From Cymodocea nodosa (Eukaryota; Streptophyta; Magnoliopsida; Alismatales; Cymodoceaceae), in NCBI GenBank assembly GCA_036874045.1, contig CM072339.1, positions 13,523,501 to 13,587,500 on the forward strand: a DNA stretch of 64,000 nt, written 5' to 3'. The position numbers were made by a program, and so were the translations under genes. Positions 12,042-25,215 of this stretch are shown one piece after another. Within the stretch, counting starts at the first letter, position 1; every line of letters starts with the position of its first letter. The notes beneath the pieces are model-generated. The model saw only the letters and a list, made by a program, of their open reading frames with translations. It did no database searches and had not been told where the DNA came from.

Positions 12042-13508
12042 TTATTAATTTTCTAACAACTTTTATTTTAGTCCTAGGATCTAAACAAGTACTTAATGTA
12101 TATAAAAGAGGTATATTATTTCAATATTTTAAAAAAATTTCTTTCATTTTTAGAATTATAAGTGTAAAAGATGAATAATTACCATAATTATTATAAACTC
12201 TTGCAATATTATATAAAATGGTGTATTGCATATATAAAGGTAGAATAATATATTTTTGATAAATGTTCTATTGCATTATAAAATGGTTTTAAAAATTCAA
12301 CAAAACAATTAACTATTACAAAATCATTTTCATTTAATGATATTATACTATCATCAATTCTATTATTATAATAACTTTTTATAGCTTATTTATAAGGTAA
12401 ATAATTATTTAACATTAAATATAAAGAATTCCACTTATAAGGAACATCTATTATAAATATTTTATATGTTAAATCAAAAGAATCACATGCATGATTAAAT
12501 TCTTATTGACGTCTACCACTAGTTAAAATATAAGTTAATGTAGTTCTAATATTTTTTTTTTAAATATTTTATTTCTTCAATACTTACTTGAACTATAAGA
12601 TTAATTATATAACATATACATCTTTAGTGAAATAAATTAAAACCATTTGGTAGAGTTAATTTATTTTTAAACATATGGATAATTGTAGTAATAGTAGATG
12701 CATTATCAAATGTAATACTACCTACTTTTTCTTTAATTTCATAAAATTCAAAAATTTTATAATAGTGGAAAAAATATTTTAAGCATTATGTGGATGATTT
12801 ATTCTTTTAAATCCTATTAATCTTTTTTGTAAAATCTAAGTTATCATTAATAAAATGTGTAATAATAGCAATATATCATATTTTAGTTCTACCCTCTCAA
12901 ATATTAAATGTACATGCTATAAATGTATTAAAAGAACTTATTATATTAATTAGTTTCATTCTAAGTTTATTATAAAGATTAATAATATCTTGCCTAGTTG
13001 TATTTCTAGAAATATTTTTAAATTGTGGACAATAAGCTTATGAAATATAATCTTGAAAATGTTGATTATTACCAAAATTAATAGGTAAATTTTGAATGAC
13101 AATAAATTTAGCATGTAGTTCTCTAGTATTTCTAGGTTCATAATGTCATTATATTATATTATCTTCAAAGTTAAAATTAATTTGTATTTGAATCATTTTA
13201 TTTTTTTCAAGATTTTTAGATGAACAATTAGTTAAATATCTCTACTTTAAGAATGAAATTTGCAATGTCTTTAATTCTTCCTATAAAATCATATAAGATA
13301 TCTTTCCATGAAGCATATTTTATATAATAATTATCATATAACAATTTATGCATTATTTAACCATTTAAAACATGTAAAACCTTAAAATCACAATTATCAT
13401 ACATTCTTCATTAAATCACATATAATTGCAATTATAATCTATAAAATGCATAAATTATCATATACAAAATGTAAACTTTGAAGTCTAAACAACCATAAAA
13501 ATAATGCA

Positions 13509-14790
13509 TTGATATGTAGACATAGTTAATTATTTAATTATAGGTTTAACACCTAATGATTGGAATAGACAAGATAAAAAATTGTTCTTTTCAAGAGTGA
13601 AACATTACTATTGGGAATACCCTTACTTATTTAAGAAATGTCCTGATTTAGTTATAAGGAGGTGTGTTCCAGAAATTGAATATCATACCATATTATCCTT
13701 CTATCATGACCAAACATGTGGAGGACACTTTGGTTCAAGAAAAATTACAGTCAAAATCTTACAATGTGGATTCTATTGGCCAACACTATTTAAGGATGCT
13801 CACAAATACTACTTAAGTTGCTTACAATGTCAACAAATAGGAAGGATATCAAAGAGAAACATGATGCCTCTGAATCCTATTGTTGAAGTTGAGATTTTTG
13901 ATGTATGAGGAATTGATTTTATAGGTCCATTCCCTATGTCTAATTAGTTTAATTATATATTGTTAGGTGTGGATTATGTATCTAAATGGATGAAGCGATT
14001 CCTACAAAAACTAATGACAATTAAGTGGCAATACATTTTATAAAAAGTAATATAATTGCTAGATTTGGAATACCTAAAACTATTATTAGTGATAGGAGAA
14101 CTCATTTCTGTAATAGAAGTTTTAAAGCTTTAATGAAGAAATATGGAATAAATCACAAAATTACAACTTCATATCATCTGAAAACAAGTGGACAAGTAGA
14201 AAGTGCAACCAAATAAATTAAATTAATTTTAGAGTAAGTAGTAAATCCTATTAGGAAAGATTAGGTTAATCGATTAATTGACGCACTTTGAGCTTGTAGA
14301 ATAGCTTATAAAACAAGCCTAGGATGTCACCTTTTAGGATAGTATATGAAAAAAGTTGTCATCTACCTATTGAATTAGAACATAGAGCTTATTGGGCATT
14401 AAGAACTCTAAACACTAATTTAAATTAAGCTGTTGGAAATAGAAAGATATAATTAATCGAGCTAGAAGAATTTAGGAATGAAACTTATTCGAGAATTGTA
14501 AAAGAAAAAGAGAAGACGAAATTATGGCATGATAAGAAAATTATTTTAAAAACTTTTGAAAAAGGATAAGAAGTATATCTTTACATGACTAAACTTCATA
14601 ACCATCTAAGGAAATTAAAATCTATATGGGCAGAACCATACATAATTCGAAACATTTATTCCTATAGAGTAATTGAAATTGAAAATCTCAAAATTAGAAT
14701 ATATTTAAATTAAATGGGCAAAGACTTAGACCTATTCTTAAATTTCCAAAAAGTTCATTTAGAATTGAATAAGTAAGACTGGAGGACTAT
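13509..14790 (+). mobile_element. Ty3/gypsy (Athila/Tat-like) integrase fragment
   Basis: Decayed 3' part of a gypsy pol. It reads through the end of RNase H, the H2C2 zinc-binding region of integrase (GGHFGSRKITVKILQCGFYW, then SCLQCQQIG), and the catalytic core (GIDFIGPFP; FGIPKTIISD; TSGQVE). The style FYWPTLFKDAH fits the Athila/Tat branch rather than the chromoviruses. No LTR is attached. It ends a few bases before the family A element at 14814. It is broken in several places and clearly old. Confidence 0.8.
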
Positions 14791-14813
14791 TAAGGTTCTA
14801 TTATGTAAATATA

Positions 14814-16521
14814 TGTAGGATCGTATGGCTACACAAGTGGGGGGTGAATTGTGTTTTTCAATATTTTTGAATATAATTGAAACATTAAAACTCAAAAACA
14901 AGTCGAGACACTGTTTTCATAAAATCATTTTTATTTAAGGTTTCAATTACAATATACAATTCAATTCTCCTCAGAAATTGTAGATGCAATTATATATCGA
15001 TACCATGTTTCATCTATACAATTTCATAACTACAAATAGAGAAAACTAATTTGCGGAAGTTAAAACATTTCTCCCTGTTTGAGATCTTTCTTCTTCTTCT
15101 TCTCCTTTTTCTTCTTCAGCAATTCTTCAGTGACGAATATCTTGTCTTTCTCTGCTTCACCAAATTTGCTTTCTTCTGATACTTTAAATCTTCAATGATG
15201 TAAATCTTACCTTTTCTGCTTCACTGAATTTTCTTCCATTTGATACTTCAATTCTTTAGTGACATATATCTTACCTTTTTATGCTTCACTGAATTTTCTT
15301 CCTTCTAATACTTCAAATCTTCAGTGACATATATCTTACCTTTTTATGCTTCACTAAATTTTCACTTGAGAGTTTTTCCCCGAAGAGGTGCTTTTGATCC
15401 CTGAAAAGATTTTTCTTTTGGTGTGTAGGGATAACTGATCAACGAGAATTCTATGCCTTTTATATTGTATCTTCATTTCATGCATATCTTCCACGTTTAA
15501 TCACTATCAGTCTTCCACTTCTTCACGTCTTTTCTTTTTCCTTCATTGAAATACACACGTTCTGACCCACATTTACATTTCAAATTTTCTTTAATCATCC
15601 ATCCTAGATCTTTGAAAAATTTCCTACAAAATAAACTTTCTCTTCCAAAATTTTTCATCAATGTAATAAGAAGTCATTACTTTAATGTTAGCTAAACAAG
15701 TAACACAAGTATATATATAGAACTTAATGTTTCTAACTTAACGAGTTCCTCATGTGCCAACTCACGTGACAAGTACTGTAGCTAACTCAATGAACTATCT
15801 CCGTGGTGTTACGCTAACTCAACGAACCATCTCCGTGGTGTTACGATAACTCAACAAACTATCTCTGTTGTGTTACAATAACTCAATGAACCAGTAATAA
15901 ACAAATATTTTTATAATAAGAATTTTACCATGTGCAACAATAATAACTTAAGTTTATAACGCTAACCTAATGTGTTGCCTTAGTATTCAATATAGCAACT
16001 CAACACGTTTAGTTATGTTAACTTAACGAGTTAAACATGTGCACCTCACGTGATACAATATAACATTCGTAACTTATAATTTCACTACGTGTACAACACT
16101 AACTTAATGAGTTCGTCTCTTCTTTTACACACTAACTTAACGAGTTCTCACGTGACCTATTTTAACCTTTAAGCCTCTAACTTAATGAGCTCTCACGTGA
16201 TCTCTATACGAACAAAACTCTAACTTAACGAGTTCTCTAAACGTGCATTGTTCATGATACAGAAAATATAACTTTAAAAACATATCATGCTTTTCAATAA
16301 AAACACACATTAACTTAATGTTTAGTTAAATGAGAAATTAATGCAATGAAACGACTAGTTATTAACTTAATATAATTTCAGATCTAATACAGACAAGTAT
16401 TTATATCAATAAGCTTTTTCTGTATTAATTGATGATTTTAATTTCTTTTCACAAGCAATAGTAATTGAGCAAATATGATTATTTTCATTCAGCACACATC
16501 ATCAAAACAAAATACTCAACA
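14814..16521 (-). repeat. Family A 3' LTR
   Basis: In plus-strand view it runs from TGTAGGATCGTATGGCTACA to AATACTCAACA, followed at once by the polypurine tract of the element. About 1.7 kb. It carries the shared AGTTA-type motifs and CACGTG boxes, and a CTT-rich block near 15085-15115. Confidence 0.92.
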
Positions 16522-16862
16522 ATCTCCCCCTTTTTGATGATGACAAAACCATATTAAATCAATTATGAAATATATTTAACTCAACAAAGCACTTTCGTTG
16601 GGTTAACTTTTAATTCAACAAACAAGTTTGTTGACTTAAGTTCACTTAAGCTTATTTCTATTATTTGTGTAAATTTCACCTCTCAGAAATAAAACTTTCA
16701 GATGTCAATAATTATATAAGTATCATTTCTCTACCTTTCATTATATTATCATCTGTTAGATTACAATAACCATAAATATCATCTCCCTTTATACTATATG
16801 CAATTAAAATCATAATCATCTTTTTTTATAACATGTCTCCCCCTTTTTGTCATTAATCAAAA
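16522..16862 (-). other. Polypurine tracts of the family A element
   Basis: Two pyrimidine tracts in plus-strand view, ATCTCCCCCTTTTTGATGAT next to the LTR at 16522 and TCTCCCCCTTTTTGTCATT near 16844, mirror those of copy A1 at 1301 and 996. Their spacing is similar in both copies. Confidence 0.8.
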
Positions 16863-17023
16863 AGATAATTATAGAGAATATATATAGTAAGAGATAATTA
16901 CAACAATGCTTTCTGTAAACAATAATAAGAATTGTATACATTTACAAAAAAATGTATTGTTCAATGAATCAAACAATGAATACAAACATTACATTTTGTA
17001 TTCAGATACAAGCAAGCAAGCAG

Positions 17024-19294
17024 TTATCTATTCCTCCAAAGTATATCACTTATAGCATTACAGATTTTATCTCTTAGATGCCTAATATCATTTCTAATGT
17101 TGTTAAGTACATCATCTAGGTCAGGAGATAGTTGTGGTTGCTGTTCTACTTGAACTGAATAACTCTGTTGTTGTTGTTGTATATGGTCTGTACAATCTAT
17201 TGGTTGTTGTTGTTGTCGTTGAGGTTTATGCATGGCCTGGAATTTTTGTAAATCTTTTATACTAAAGGCTCTCATGCCTTTAGTTTTAGAGGGCCAGTCG
17301 AATAAATTCAATTGGCTTGCAAGGATTCTACATACAGCATCACCATAAAATAACTTTGAACTCATATGCTGTAGTTGAGAAGTAAAAACATCAAACCAAT
17401 TGATTTGAATTTTATTCAGCAGACCATAAGTGGCATATAAACAGCTTCTACTGACTTCCATATTGTGTTCGACTCTTTGAAATAAATTGGCATGCAATAT
17501 ATTTGCAATAAACTTTGCCTCTACATTCAGATTTTCCATGAGTCTCATTTCAGAATATACATCTGGAATATTTGATAAAGACTGAATGTTCCATTCCAGT
17601 TGTCTAATCATGTCAAATCTGTTTGTAACAACAACACCTTCATTCTTTAATCCCAAAATTTCAAAAATTAATTCAGGAGACAATATTAACTCTTGTTTAT
17701 TTATTTGAGTTTTCAGTATATTTTCATTCTTGACCAGATTGCTGTAAAAAGCTGCAATAAGCTCTTTATATTGCTTCCATTTCGTTCCAACTGGCAAGAA
17801 TTGAATGAGGCATTGATACCCAAATAAATCTCTCATATTAATCAAATTTTTAAATTTTATTGGTCTAGCATGCAGAATCTGACATGTAATCAAATTATTG
17901 TATTTCTGCAATGCTTCCTCAGATCTAAAATAAATTGAATTTCCTTGAATTTGTAATATTGTACATAAAGAATGTGATACCTGAAGCCGTGATTCAGAAT
18001 TTAATTCATCTTCAGGAACCTCTTCTTCAAAATGAATGTCATGTTGTTCCTCTATCAAAATATTTTCTTGAAGCTGCGTATGTACACTTGATTGTTCAGC
18101 TTCAACAGTGTAAGGAACATTGTCAATATCCACCACATTCATTTGTTCAGTTTCTATAGAAAATACAGAGTTCAAATTTTGCACAAATTCATCAACCTGT
18201 GTATCTGTCTATAAATTTTCAATTTCTGCAACAGATAGTTCCATTTGTACATGTTGTGAATTCTCAAACTCTACTTCTATAGATTCTGAAGAAGGTTGGT
18301 TGACATTTAGCTCTTTTAGAGTCTTAACTTTTTCAATATCTGCTACTCCAGACAATTCAGCCTTTGAATTAGTTACTACCTCAACATTGTCAATTATATT
18401 TGCAATAACTTGTTCAATGTCAATTGCCTGATGCTCTGATTTTTCAATTTTTGCATCATCAAGACTTGTACTAATAGAAAAACTTGAGCTCATATTTGAC
18501 TTGCATTTCTTCTCAAGTTTTCTAGCAAGAGAAAATAAAGTCTCATTATCATCATCAGTTTTAGTATGTTCAGAACTAATGAGTTTATTAGATGCAGTAT
18601 AAGGTACAATGTCTAGACATACATTGTCCTTTGGAAATAAATGTTCATCCGATTGTCCTTATCTAATATACTTTATTTTTGTAGACATAATTTTTCTTAC
18701 TTTTCTTCGTCTATAACATTTCTGTTTCTCTTTTGCAAGTATTGCTATTTTCTTTTCAAATTGTTCTAGAAAAGTTTTCTACTTTAATTCTTCAAAGGCA
18801 CTTTCTATTGTTATAGCCTTTCAAAGACTGTCAACTTTTCTTTTATCTACAACAATATGTGATTCTACTTGTTTTGAATATAAAGGAGTAGGGATAGCTG
18901 ATTCATGCTCTTCCTCAAATGCATGCAATCTTGTACCATTTATAGGTATTTGAGGAATTCTAGTTGATGTACCTACACATTTTTCCAAATATTTTGCATA
19001 TTGTTCAAGAAATGCAATCTCAGCACATTTCATTCTGTATTCTCTATCAAATTTACTACGAATACCCATGTATGTAATATTTTCATTAGTATGTTAAAGC
19101 TCTTGTCTAACTTCATCTAGTATACCTTGAGGAAAGAAGTAATCTCTATAAATTTCTACTAACATTTTGTCCACTCGAAGTATTTTCTTGAACCAAGTGC
19201 GTGGAACTTCATCAGTATCGATTTCTTTTCCTTTTGCATCTCATCTGCTTTTGCCTTTTCCTCTGCCACGACCTTTGTAGAACTTGGAGACCAT
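17024..19294 (-). mobile_element. Family A env-position coding region (Transposase_32-like)
   Basis: Third coding region between pol and 3' LTR. It opens with a basic, glycine-rich N-terminus (MVSKFYKGRGRGKGKS, ATG at 19294). A middle part follows at 18209-19069. The largest uninterrupted frame (17024-18184, 386 codons) has an acidic linker, a globular part with FLPVGTKWKQY, LILSPELIFEILGLKNEG and SKLFYGDAVCRILAS, and glutamine-rich runs before a short C-terminal helix. The globular part resembles the plant Transposase_32 domain (recalled, not searched). No signal peptide, transmembrane helix or zinc finger is seen. The whole region is broken in a few places. Its function is unknown. Confidence 0.72.
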
Positions 19295-19369
19295 CGTTGC
19301 AGGTTGTAACAGCAACAAGTGGGAAAGATTTTCTTGACAAAGTTTACGAATAACCTAAGTGCCCGTGTA

Positions 19370-19515
19370 ATAAGTGTTTAAATAGGGTTTTTAGGTGAAT
19401 AACTCAATGTGTATAAGTCGGGTTTGGATTTCAAATGAGTATTGAATATAGTTTATTCGATCAAGGTACCCAAAAAATTCCAGTGTAACTCGTTGAGTTA
19501 ACTAACCTAACGAGT
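19370..19515 (-). promoter_or_regulatory. Candidate promoter-like module upstream of the env-position coding region
   Basis: On the minus strand a TATA-like CTATTTAAAC lies near 19386-19376, about 80 bases before the ATG at 19294. Further upstream, 19485-19514 holds the LTR-type motif in both orientations (ACTCGTTGAGTTA beside TAACCTAACGAG). This is the same vocabulary found in the U3 part of the LTRs. It is inferred from motif and spacing only. Confidence 0.35.
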
Positions 19516-19559
19516 AAAATGCTGTCTAGAGGTAGTTTTACATGTTACCTTATATAACA

Positions 19560-20895
19560 TAACGTTTAGTTAGTACACTTAAAAAAAAAAAAGTTTCGGA
19601 TGCTTTCAACTGAAACCTTTCAAAGACAACACACATGGTATACTTAACATTATCTTGAGAACATTGTAAACTATTATAACATTCTCTTCGTATGAATCTA
19701 AAATAGTTTGTTTGTCTTTTTTTAAATTGTTTCATCAAGATCTTAAGAGGACTTTAATTCAAATTAACCAAGATTTATATTCTGAATTATAATAATCTAT
19801 TTTGGACATTGTTAATCCTCCCCCTACAAATATACTTCTTATATATTCAATAACATACAAAATATACTTGTATAACAATAGATGTTAAGTATAACTATAT
19901 TTTTAAATTTTCTTTTCAGAAACTTCTATTATCTTGAATTCATCAAAAATGATTTCTAGAATAAATTCCTACTGTATATGAATCAAAACACAATGTTGAA
20001 CTCAATATGATTAATTCAAGGAGAACAAAAGAATGTATCTCAACTAAACGTTTTCAAAAGTACTAATTTTAATTCAATAAATCAGTAATCATATTGGTAG
20101 AAACTATATTCGATTCAAAGATATCTGTAATTAATGAAACACCTTTTTTTTTTCCTTCAAAATAGTAAATATTCATAATTTTCTTTCAAAGTTAGTTTGA
20201 AAAGCTTGAATCATACAACAGCTTTCTAATGTACCCATGAAATGAGCTTTTAGTCAACAATCCTAGATCTAATCAGGACCTTAGGTTGCTAGATTTAAAG
20301 AATCCTTTTTCAAGACAGCAATCCTTACATACCTATCTACTCAATTACAAAAGGCTCGTGATCAAACTGATCAATAAACTCTCAAAGATTTTCACTTTGT
20401 AAGCACTTTTCATTTTAAGCATAGTATATATGTATTCCATTAATACAGATGCAATAAAACACAAATCTCATATAATTTTTACTTCTATGATTTTACTGAA
20501 AATATGAATCAGTTTCAATAAGCTTATACTTTTGATTAACAGTTTAAGATGAGTTACATATAAATTATTCTACAAGTTTAATCAATCAAGTCAAATTCAT
20601 GCATGATCATATGCACTTTCCTCGATTCAAAAAAAACACTTAATCAAAATTTCAGAAGTATTTAATGTTTTTCATTTACACTTCCACTTAAAATCGTGAA
20701 AACCATTAAAATTGATAACTTACTTAAAATCAATAAGATACTACTATGATTTTACAATAAATACATAGTATCTTAAGCAGCAGTTTAAATATTACTTAGA
20801 TATTTATGATAAGTATATAATATCTATGAGGTGAACAACATCATCAATAATATTTATCTTTTTGTGGAGTTTAAGTATTTTACACATCACATAGC
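19560..20895 (-). mobile_element. Gypsy family C 3' noncoding segment inside the family A element
   Basis: The minus-strand sequence of 20221-20401 aligns well with 46425-46610 on the plus strand, for example AAGCTTTGAGAGTTTATTGA-like, GCAACCTAAGGTCCTGAT and GACTAAAAGCTC. There it forms the 3' noncoding part of a gypsy element before its polypurine tract. Homology can be followed from about 19830 to 20890; the left limit is uncertain. It lies where the rest of the copia RT and RNase H would be expected. It carries no coding frame. Confidence 0.65.
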
Positions 20896-21880
20896 CTACA
20901 AATACCCAAACTTCAAACCATATAAGGCTTTCTTCAATTTATACACAAAATCAGGATTTTTAATATCTTCAAATCCAGGTGGCTGTTTTACATAGACTTC
21001 TTCATTAATTAAACCATTTAGAAATGCACTCTTTACATCCATTTGATATAATTTAAAATCCATATAACAAGCATAGGCCAATAATATTCTAATACTTTCT
21101 AACCTAGCCACAAGAGCAAATGTTTCATCATAATCTAGTCCTTCTTCCTGTGTATACCCTTGTGTAACTAATCTAGCTTTGTTCCATATAACTTGACCAG
21201 TTTCATTAGTTTTGTTTCTCAAGATCTATTTTGTACCTATTATGGACTGACGTTCTAGTGGAGAGACTAATTCCCAAACATCATTTCTAATGAATTGATT
21301 TAGTTCTTCTTGCATTGCCACTATCCAATTTTCATCAGATAATGCTTCTTCATATTCCTTGGTTCCACCATAGAAACAAACATACACATACTATTTAAAT
21401 TTACTGAAGCTCTAGTTTTAACTCCCTCATTAATATTACCAATGACTTGAGTAATGAGATATGATGAAGAATAACGCCAATTTGTCTGATTTTCCTCAAT
21501 ATTCTCATCAACATCTAAAGGTCCATCACTTTCATCATTAGTTTGATCATTTAAGTTCATATTTTTGATTTTCTCAGATAAATCTTCAATCTCTCTATTG
21601 ATCTCTAACTCTTTTGGGAAATTGATCATATCATCATTATCAGCTTTAGATTGAGATTCTCTAAAAGAAATTTCATTGAAGCTTACATGTAGGGTTTCTT
21701 CAATAGTTCTAGAAGTCTTGTTATATACTCTATATGCTTTACTTCTAGTAGAGTAACCTACAAAAATTCCTTCATCCACTTTGGCTTGAAATTTATCCCT
21801 ATTATCCTTAGTATTAAAAATAAAATATTTGCAGCCAAATGGTTTCATATAGGAAATTTTTGGAACCCAATTAAACATAA
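20896..21880 (-). mobile_element. Family A integrase C-terminal part and RT part
   Basis: 21321-21878 carries the copia integrase tail (KPFGCKYFIFNTKDNRDKF; GIFVGYSTRSKAYRVYNKTS) and an acidic linker. 20896-21222 carries the start of copia RT (WNKARLVTQGYTQEEGLDYD; YQMDVKSAFLNG; VKQPPGFED). The remaining RT and RNase H are not found next to it. Broken. Confidence 0.85.
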
Positions 21881-22916
21881 TTTCAAAAGGAGTTTTATTA
21901 ACACGAGATCATAAGTGACTTCTGTTAATAACATAACAAGTTGTATTCACTGCTTCAGCCCAAAGATTTTGAGGTAACTTATGTTCATTCAACATAGTTC
22001 TGGTCATTTCCTGAAGTGATCTATTCTTTCTCTCAACAACACCATTTTGAGACAATGCTCTTGGAAAAGAAAATTTGTGATCAATGTCATGCTCATTATA
22101 ATTATTATCCATTTAATCATTATCAAATTCTGTACCATGATCACTCCTAAGTTTTTGAATAGAGACACTTTGTTCATTTTGAACAAAATTGCAAAACATT
22201 TTAATCTTTTCAAAAACTTCTATCTTAGATGCTAGAAAATATACCTAAGTGTATCTAGAGAAGTCATCTACTAAAACAAATACATACCGTTTACCACCAA
22301 GACTCATGATTCTTGTTGGTCCAAATACATCCATATGTATAAGTTCTAAGACTCTCTTGCTTGAAATATCAGTTTTGGATTTAAAAGTGTTTTTGTGAAG
22401 TTTACCTAACTCACATGCATCACACATAAAGTCCTTTGAGTATTTAATCTTTGGTAAACCTCTCACTAAATGTTTTCTAGATAGTTTATGTAATAGTTTC
22501 ATATTTATATGCCCAATCCTTCTATGCCATAGATATGCATCACTAGTTTCAGCTAGCAAACATGAATTTAAATCAACTACACTAGAAGGTAAAGATAAAA
22601 TACATATAGAACCTTTTTTTTTAGCAATAAACTTAATTTCATCTGTATTTTTATCAATAATTTTGCATACATTATCTTCAAACACTACATAATATTCATT
22701 CTCAGTTAGTTTTATAACACTCAACAAATTAAATCCTAGGTTTTCTACATATAGTACATTCGAAATAACACAAGTCGGAGTTATTTGAACATTACTCATA
22801 CCTATGATTTTATCATTGCTTTTGTTTCCAAATGTTACACTTCCTTTCATGGTATTTGTAAAATTTTGTAGTAGACTTTTCTGTCTGATCATGTGACTTG
22901 ACGCTCCATTGTCCAA
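21881..22916 (-). mobile_element. Family A protease, GAG-pre-integrase and integrase core
   Basis: Reads a copia protease start (MDNGASSHM), the pre-integrase zinc region (LWHRRIGHINM with a later CDACELGK) and the integrase core (HMDVFGPTRIMSLGGKRYVF; FSRYT; SQNGVVERKNRSLQEM). This order is that of Ty1/copia and the wording is typical of Sirevirus. Broken. Confidence 0.88.
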
Positions 22917-22952
22917 TATCCATTTTGATGTTGTTTCCTCCTATAAAACAAA

Positions 22953-25215
22953 TTAAGAAAAATTTTTTCTTGGTACCCAATGTTGTTGAGGACCAAGTTC
23001 ATTAAATGCATATTTCTTCTTTTTGTTTAAAAATAGTTTAACATTATCATTTACATTCTTATTAGTTGTAAGTACTATTGACTTATCATTAATATCATAC
23101 TTACTTATAGCATTATTGCTCTTATAATCATTCCTTTTGTTTTCAGATGTAGTATAACCAAGACCAAACCGATTTTTATCAATTGTTAATTTATTTTGGT
23201 TATGCTCATACAATTCAGTAAGTTTATACAAAGATTTTGTACTTGTATTTGAATTTTCAGTACATACAAAATCTTTTTCTGCACAAGAATTTTCAGATTT
23301 ATCACATGTAGAATGAGTAATTGGTCTAATACTAGTGTTTTGAATTACATACTTGGGTTTCTGAATTTTCAGTTTACTACAATTGTTTGAAATTTTAAAA
23401 ACATTAGAAACTGAATTTCCAAAATAAGAAACAAGATTTTTAGAAACATTAATAGTTATGTTAGAAGTACATTTTGATAAATCACATTGATTTATATTAT
23501 TACTGCATGATTCATCCCTTGAATTACCTACTTCCATGTATTTATTACCTTGTTTCATGATAAAAGGAATTTTAGTCTTAGATTTACTTGAACTGCAACT
23601 AATAAATCCTTTATTGGCTTGAGATTTAGGATATTCAAGATAATCAAATCCTAAGCCAAATTTATATGACACCACTGGGGTACTAGTTAGTTTGTCTAAC
23701 TTAGTTTGACTTAAAGTCTATTTCTCAATTGTAGAATTTAAATCTAGCTCTCTCATTTTTAATTTATCAATCTCTAATTCAAGATCATTTATATTTTTTC
23801 TGAATACTTCATTTTCAGATTCTATCTTTAATTTTTCAGCATTTATATTCTTTATTTGTTCATGCAAGACACATTCATTAAATCTAAATTTATGCAAATC
23901 TCTAGCATGATTTTCATTATCACATTTAAACTTTTCTAAAGTAGTAGACATGAAACAATTTTCTTCTTCCACAGTAGATAAAGAGTTTCTGATATTCTTA
24001 TTTTCTAGTTTACAAACTTTAAGTTTTTGTAATAATGCATGATAAGCACATAATAATTCATCAAAGTTAAAATCTGAATAACTTTCAGGATCAGATATTA
24101 CCTCAGACTCATCTACCATAAAGCACACATGAGCAACGTCTTCTAACTCTAGTTCTTCTTCTGAATGTGAAGATTTTGATGATGATTCCTCAGATTCAGA
24201 CTCTTCAGACATGTTATCCCAAGTGACCTTCAAAGCATTTTTCTTGTAAAACTTTTTCTGAGTTTTCTGAGCCGTCTTCTTCTGATTTGTCCTACTATGC
24301 TTTTCATTTTTCCTTATAGCACAATCTAGAGAAAGATGTCCAGGTTTCTTACAATTGTAACATACATACTTTCTAGATGAAGAATTCTTGTCATTTAGTG
24401 ATTTTGACATTGAGGGTTTATCATTTTTGTTCTTTTGTTGTTTCCTAGCTTTCCATGCTTTCTTGAATTTCCAAGTTAGCAAGATCAAATCCTCATCAGA
24501 ATCAGTAGATATATCAGAATCTGAATTAATTTCGAAGGCTATTTCTTTCTTTATTTATTTTTAGTTTGTTGTGACTTAGTGATTCATTTAATTGAACTTC
24601 ATAAGTAGTTAAGTTTCCTATAAGTTCGTTCATGGTATAAACATTTAAATCTCGTGATTACTCAATTGATGTTACTTTCTGAGACCATTTAGAACTTAGG
24701 GATCTGAGAATTTTCCTCACTAAATCCTTCTGTTCAAAATTCTTTCCTAAGCATTTTAAAGAGTTTATGATATTAAGAAATCTGGAAAACATCTCAGAAA
24801 TACTTTCGTCTTCATGCATCTTAAAGAGTTCATATTTATGAATTAACATGTTTATCTTAGTTTCTTTAACATGAGAAGTACTTTCATGTGAAACTTCTAA
24901 TGCATGCCACACCTCATAAGTAGATTTATATGCCGACACTTTACTGAACTGTTCATAACTCAATGCACAAAATAAAATATTTAAGCCCTTAGTATTCAGA
25001 GTTTCATTTTCTTTTTCAGTAATTGTCCAAGTATTATAAGGAGTAGTTAACGGAGTATATGGTTTAGAAATCATGAACCACAATTTATGATCTATGCTTT
25101 GAAGAAAAATAGTCATCCTATATTTCCAATATTCAAAATGTATTCCATCAAATAAAGGAGGACGATTAAGATTTTGGCCTTCATACAAAGAAAAATTACC
25201 ATTTCCAGCAGCCAT
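22953..25215 (-). mobile_element. Family A gag with zinc knuckle and coiled coil
   Basis: Starts MAAGNGNFSLYEGQ at 25215 and reads NRPPLFDGIHFEYWKYRM, the standard plant copia gag opening. A CCHC knuckle (CYNCKKPGHLSLDC) lies in the frame 23718-24488, which then has a long heptad-rich coiled coil. A basic Asn/Ser-rich part follows to 22953. Large gag proteins with coiled coils are typical of Sirevirus. Broken in a few places. Confidence 0.87.

Larger units (their letters stand above)
9629..13230 (-). mobile_element. hAT-superfamily DNA transposon relic (RICESLEEPER-like transposase)
   Basis: The minus strand carries a decayed hAT transposase. Near 13105-13150 it reads EPRNTRELHAK; near 12690-12730 GSITFDNAS; near 12590-12625 CYIINLIV, the usual region around the catalytic core. 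At 10110-10215 it carries the C-terminal dimerisation signature (SISDNILNDRRT, then LDILMCIKD). Many stops and frame changes interrupt it and no long frame remains. The BED finger is not clear. One end is suggested at about 9629 by ATAGATGTCAATG, similar to ends of plant hAT elements; the other end is lost in AT-rich DNA. A family A solo LTR (10601-12041) splits it and is therefore younger. Confidence 0.75.

Noticed and set aside
17024-18184. Calling the third coding region a viral envelope gene
   Set aside because: No signal peptide, transmembrane helix or cysteine pattern is visible; only its position is env-like.
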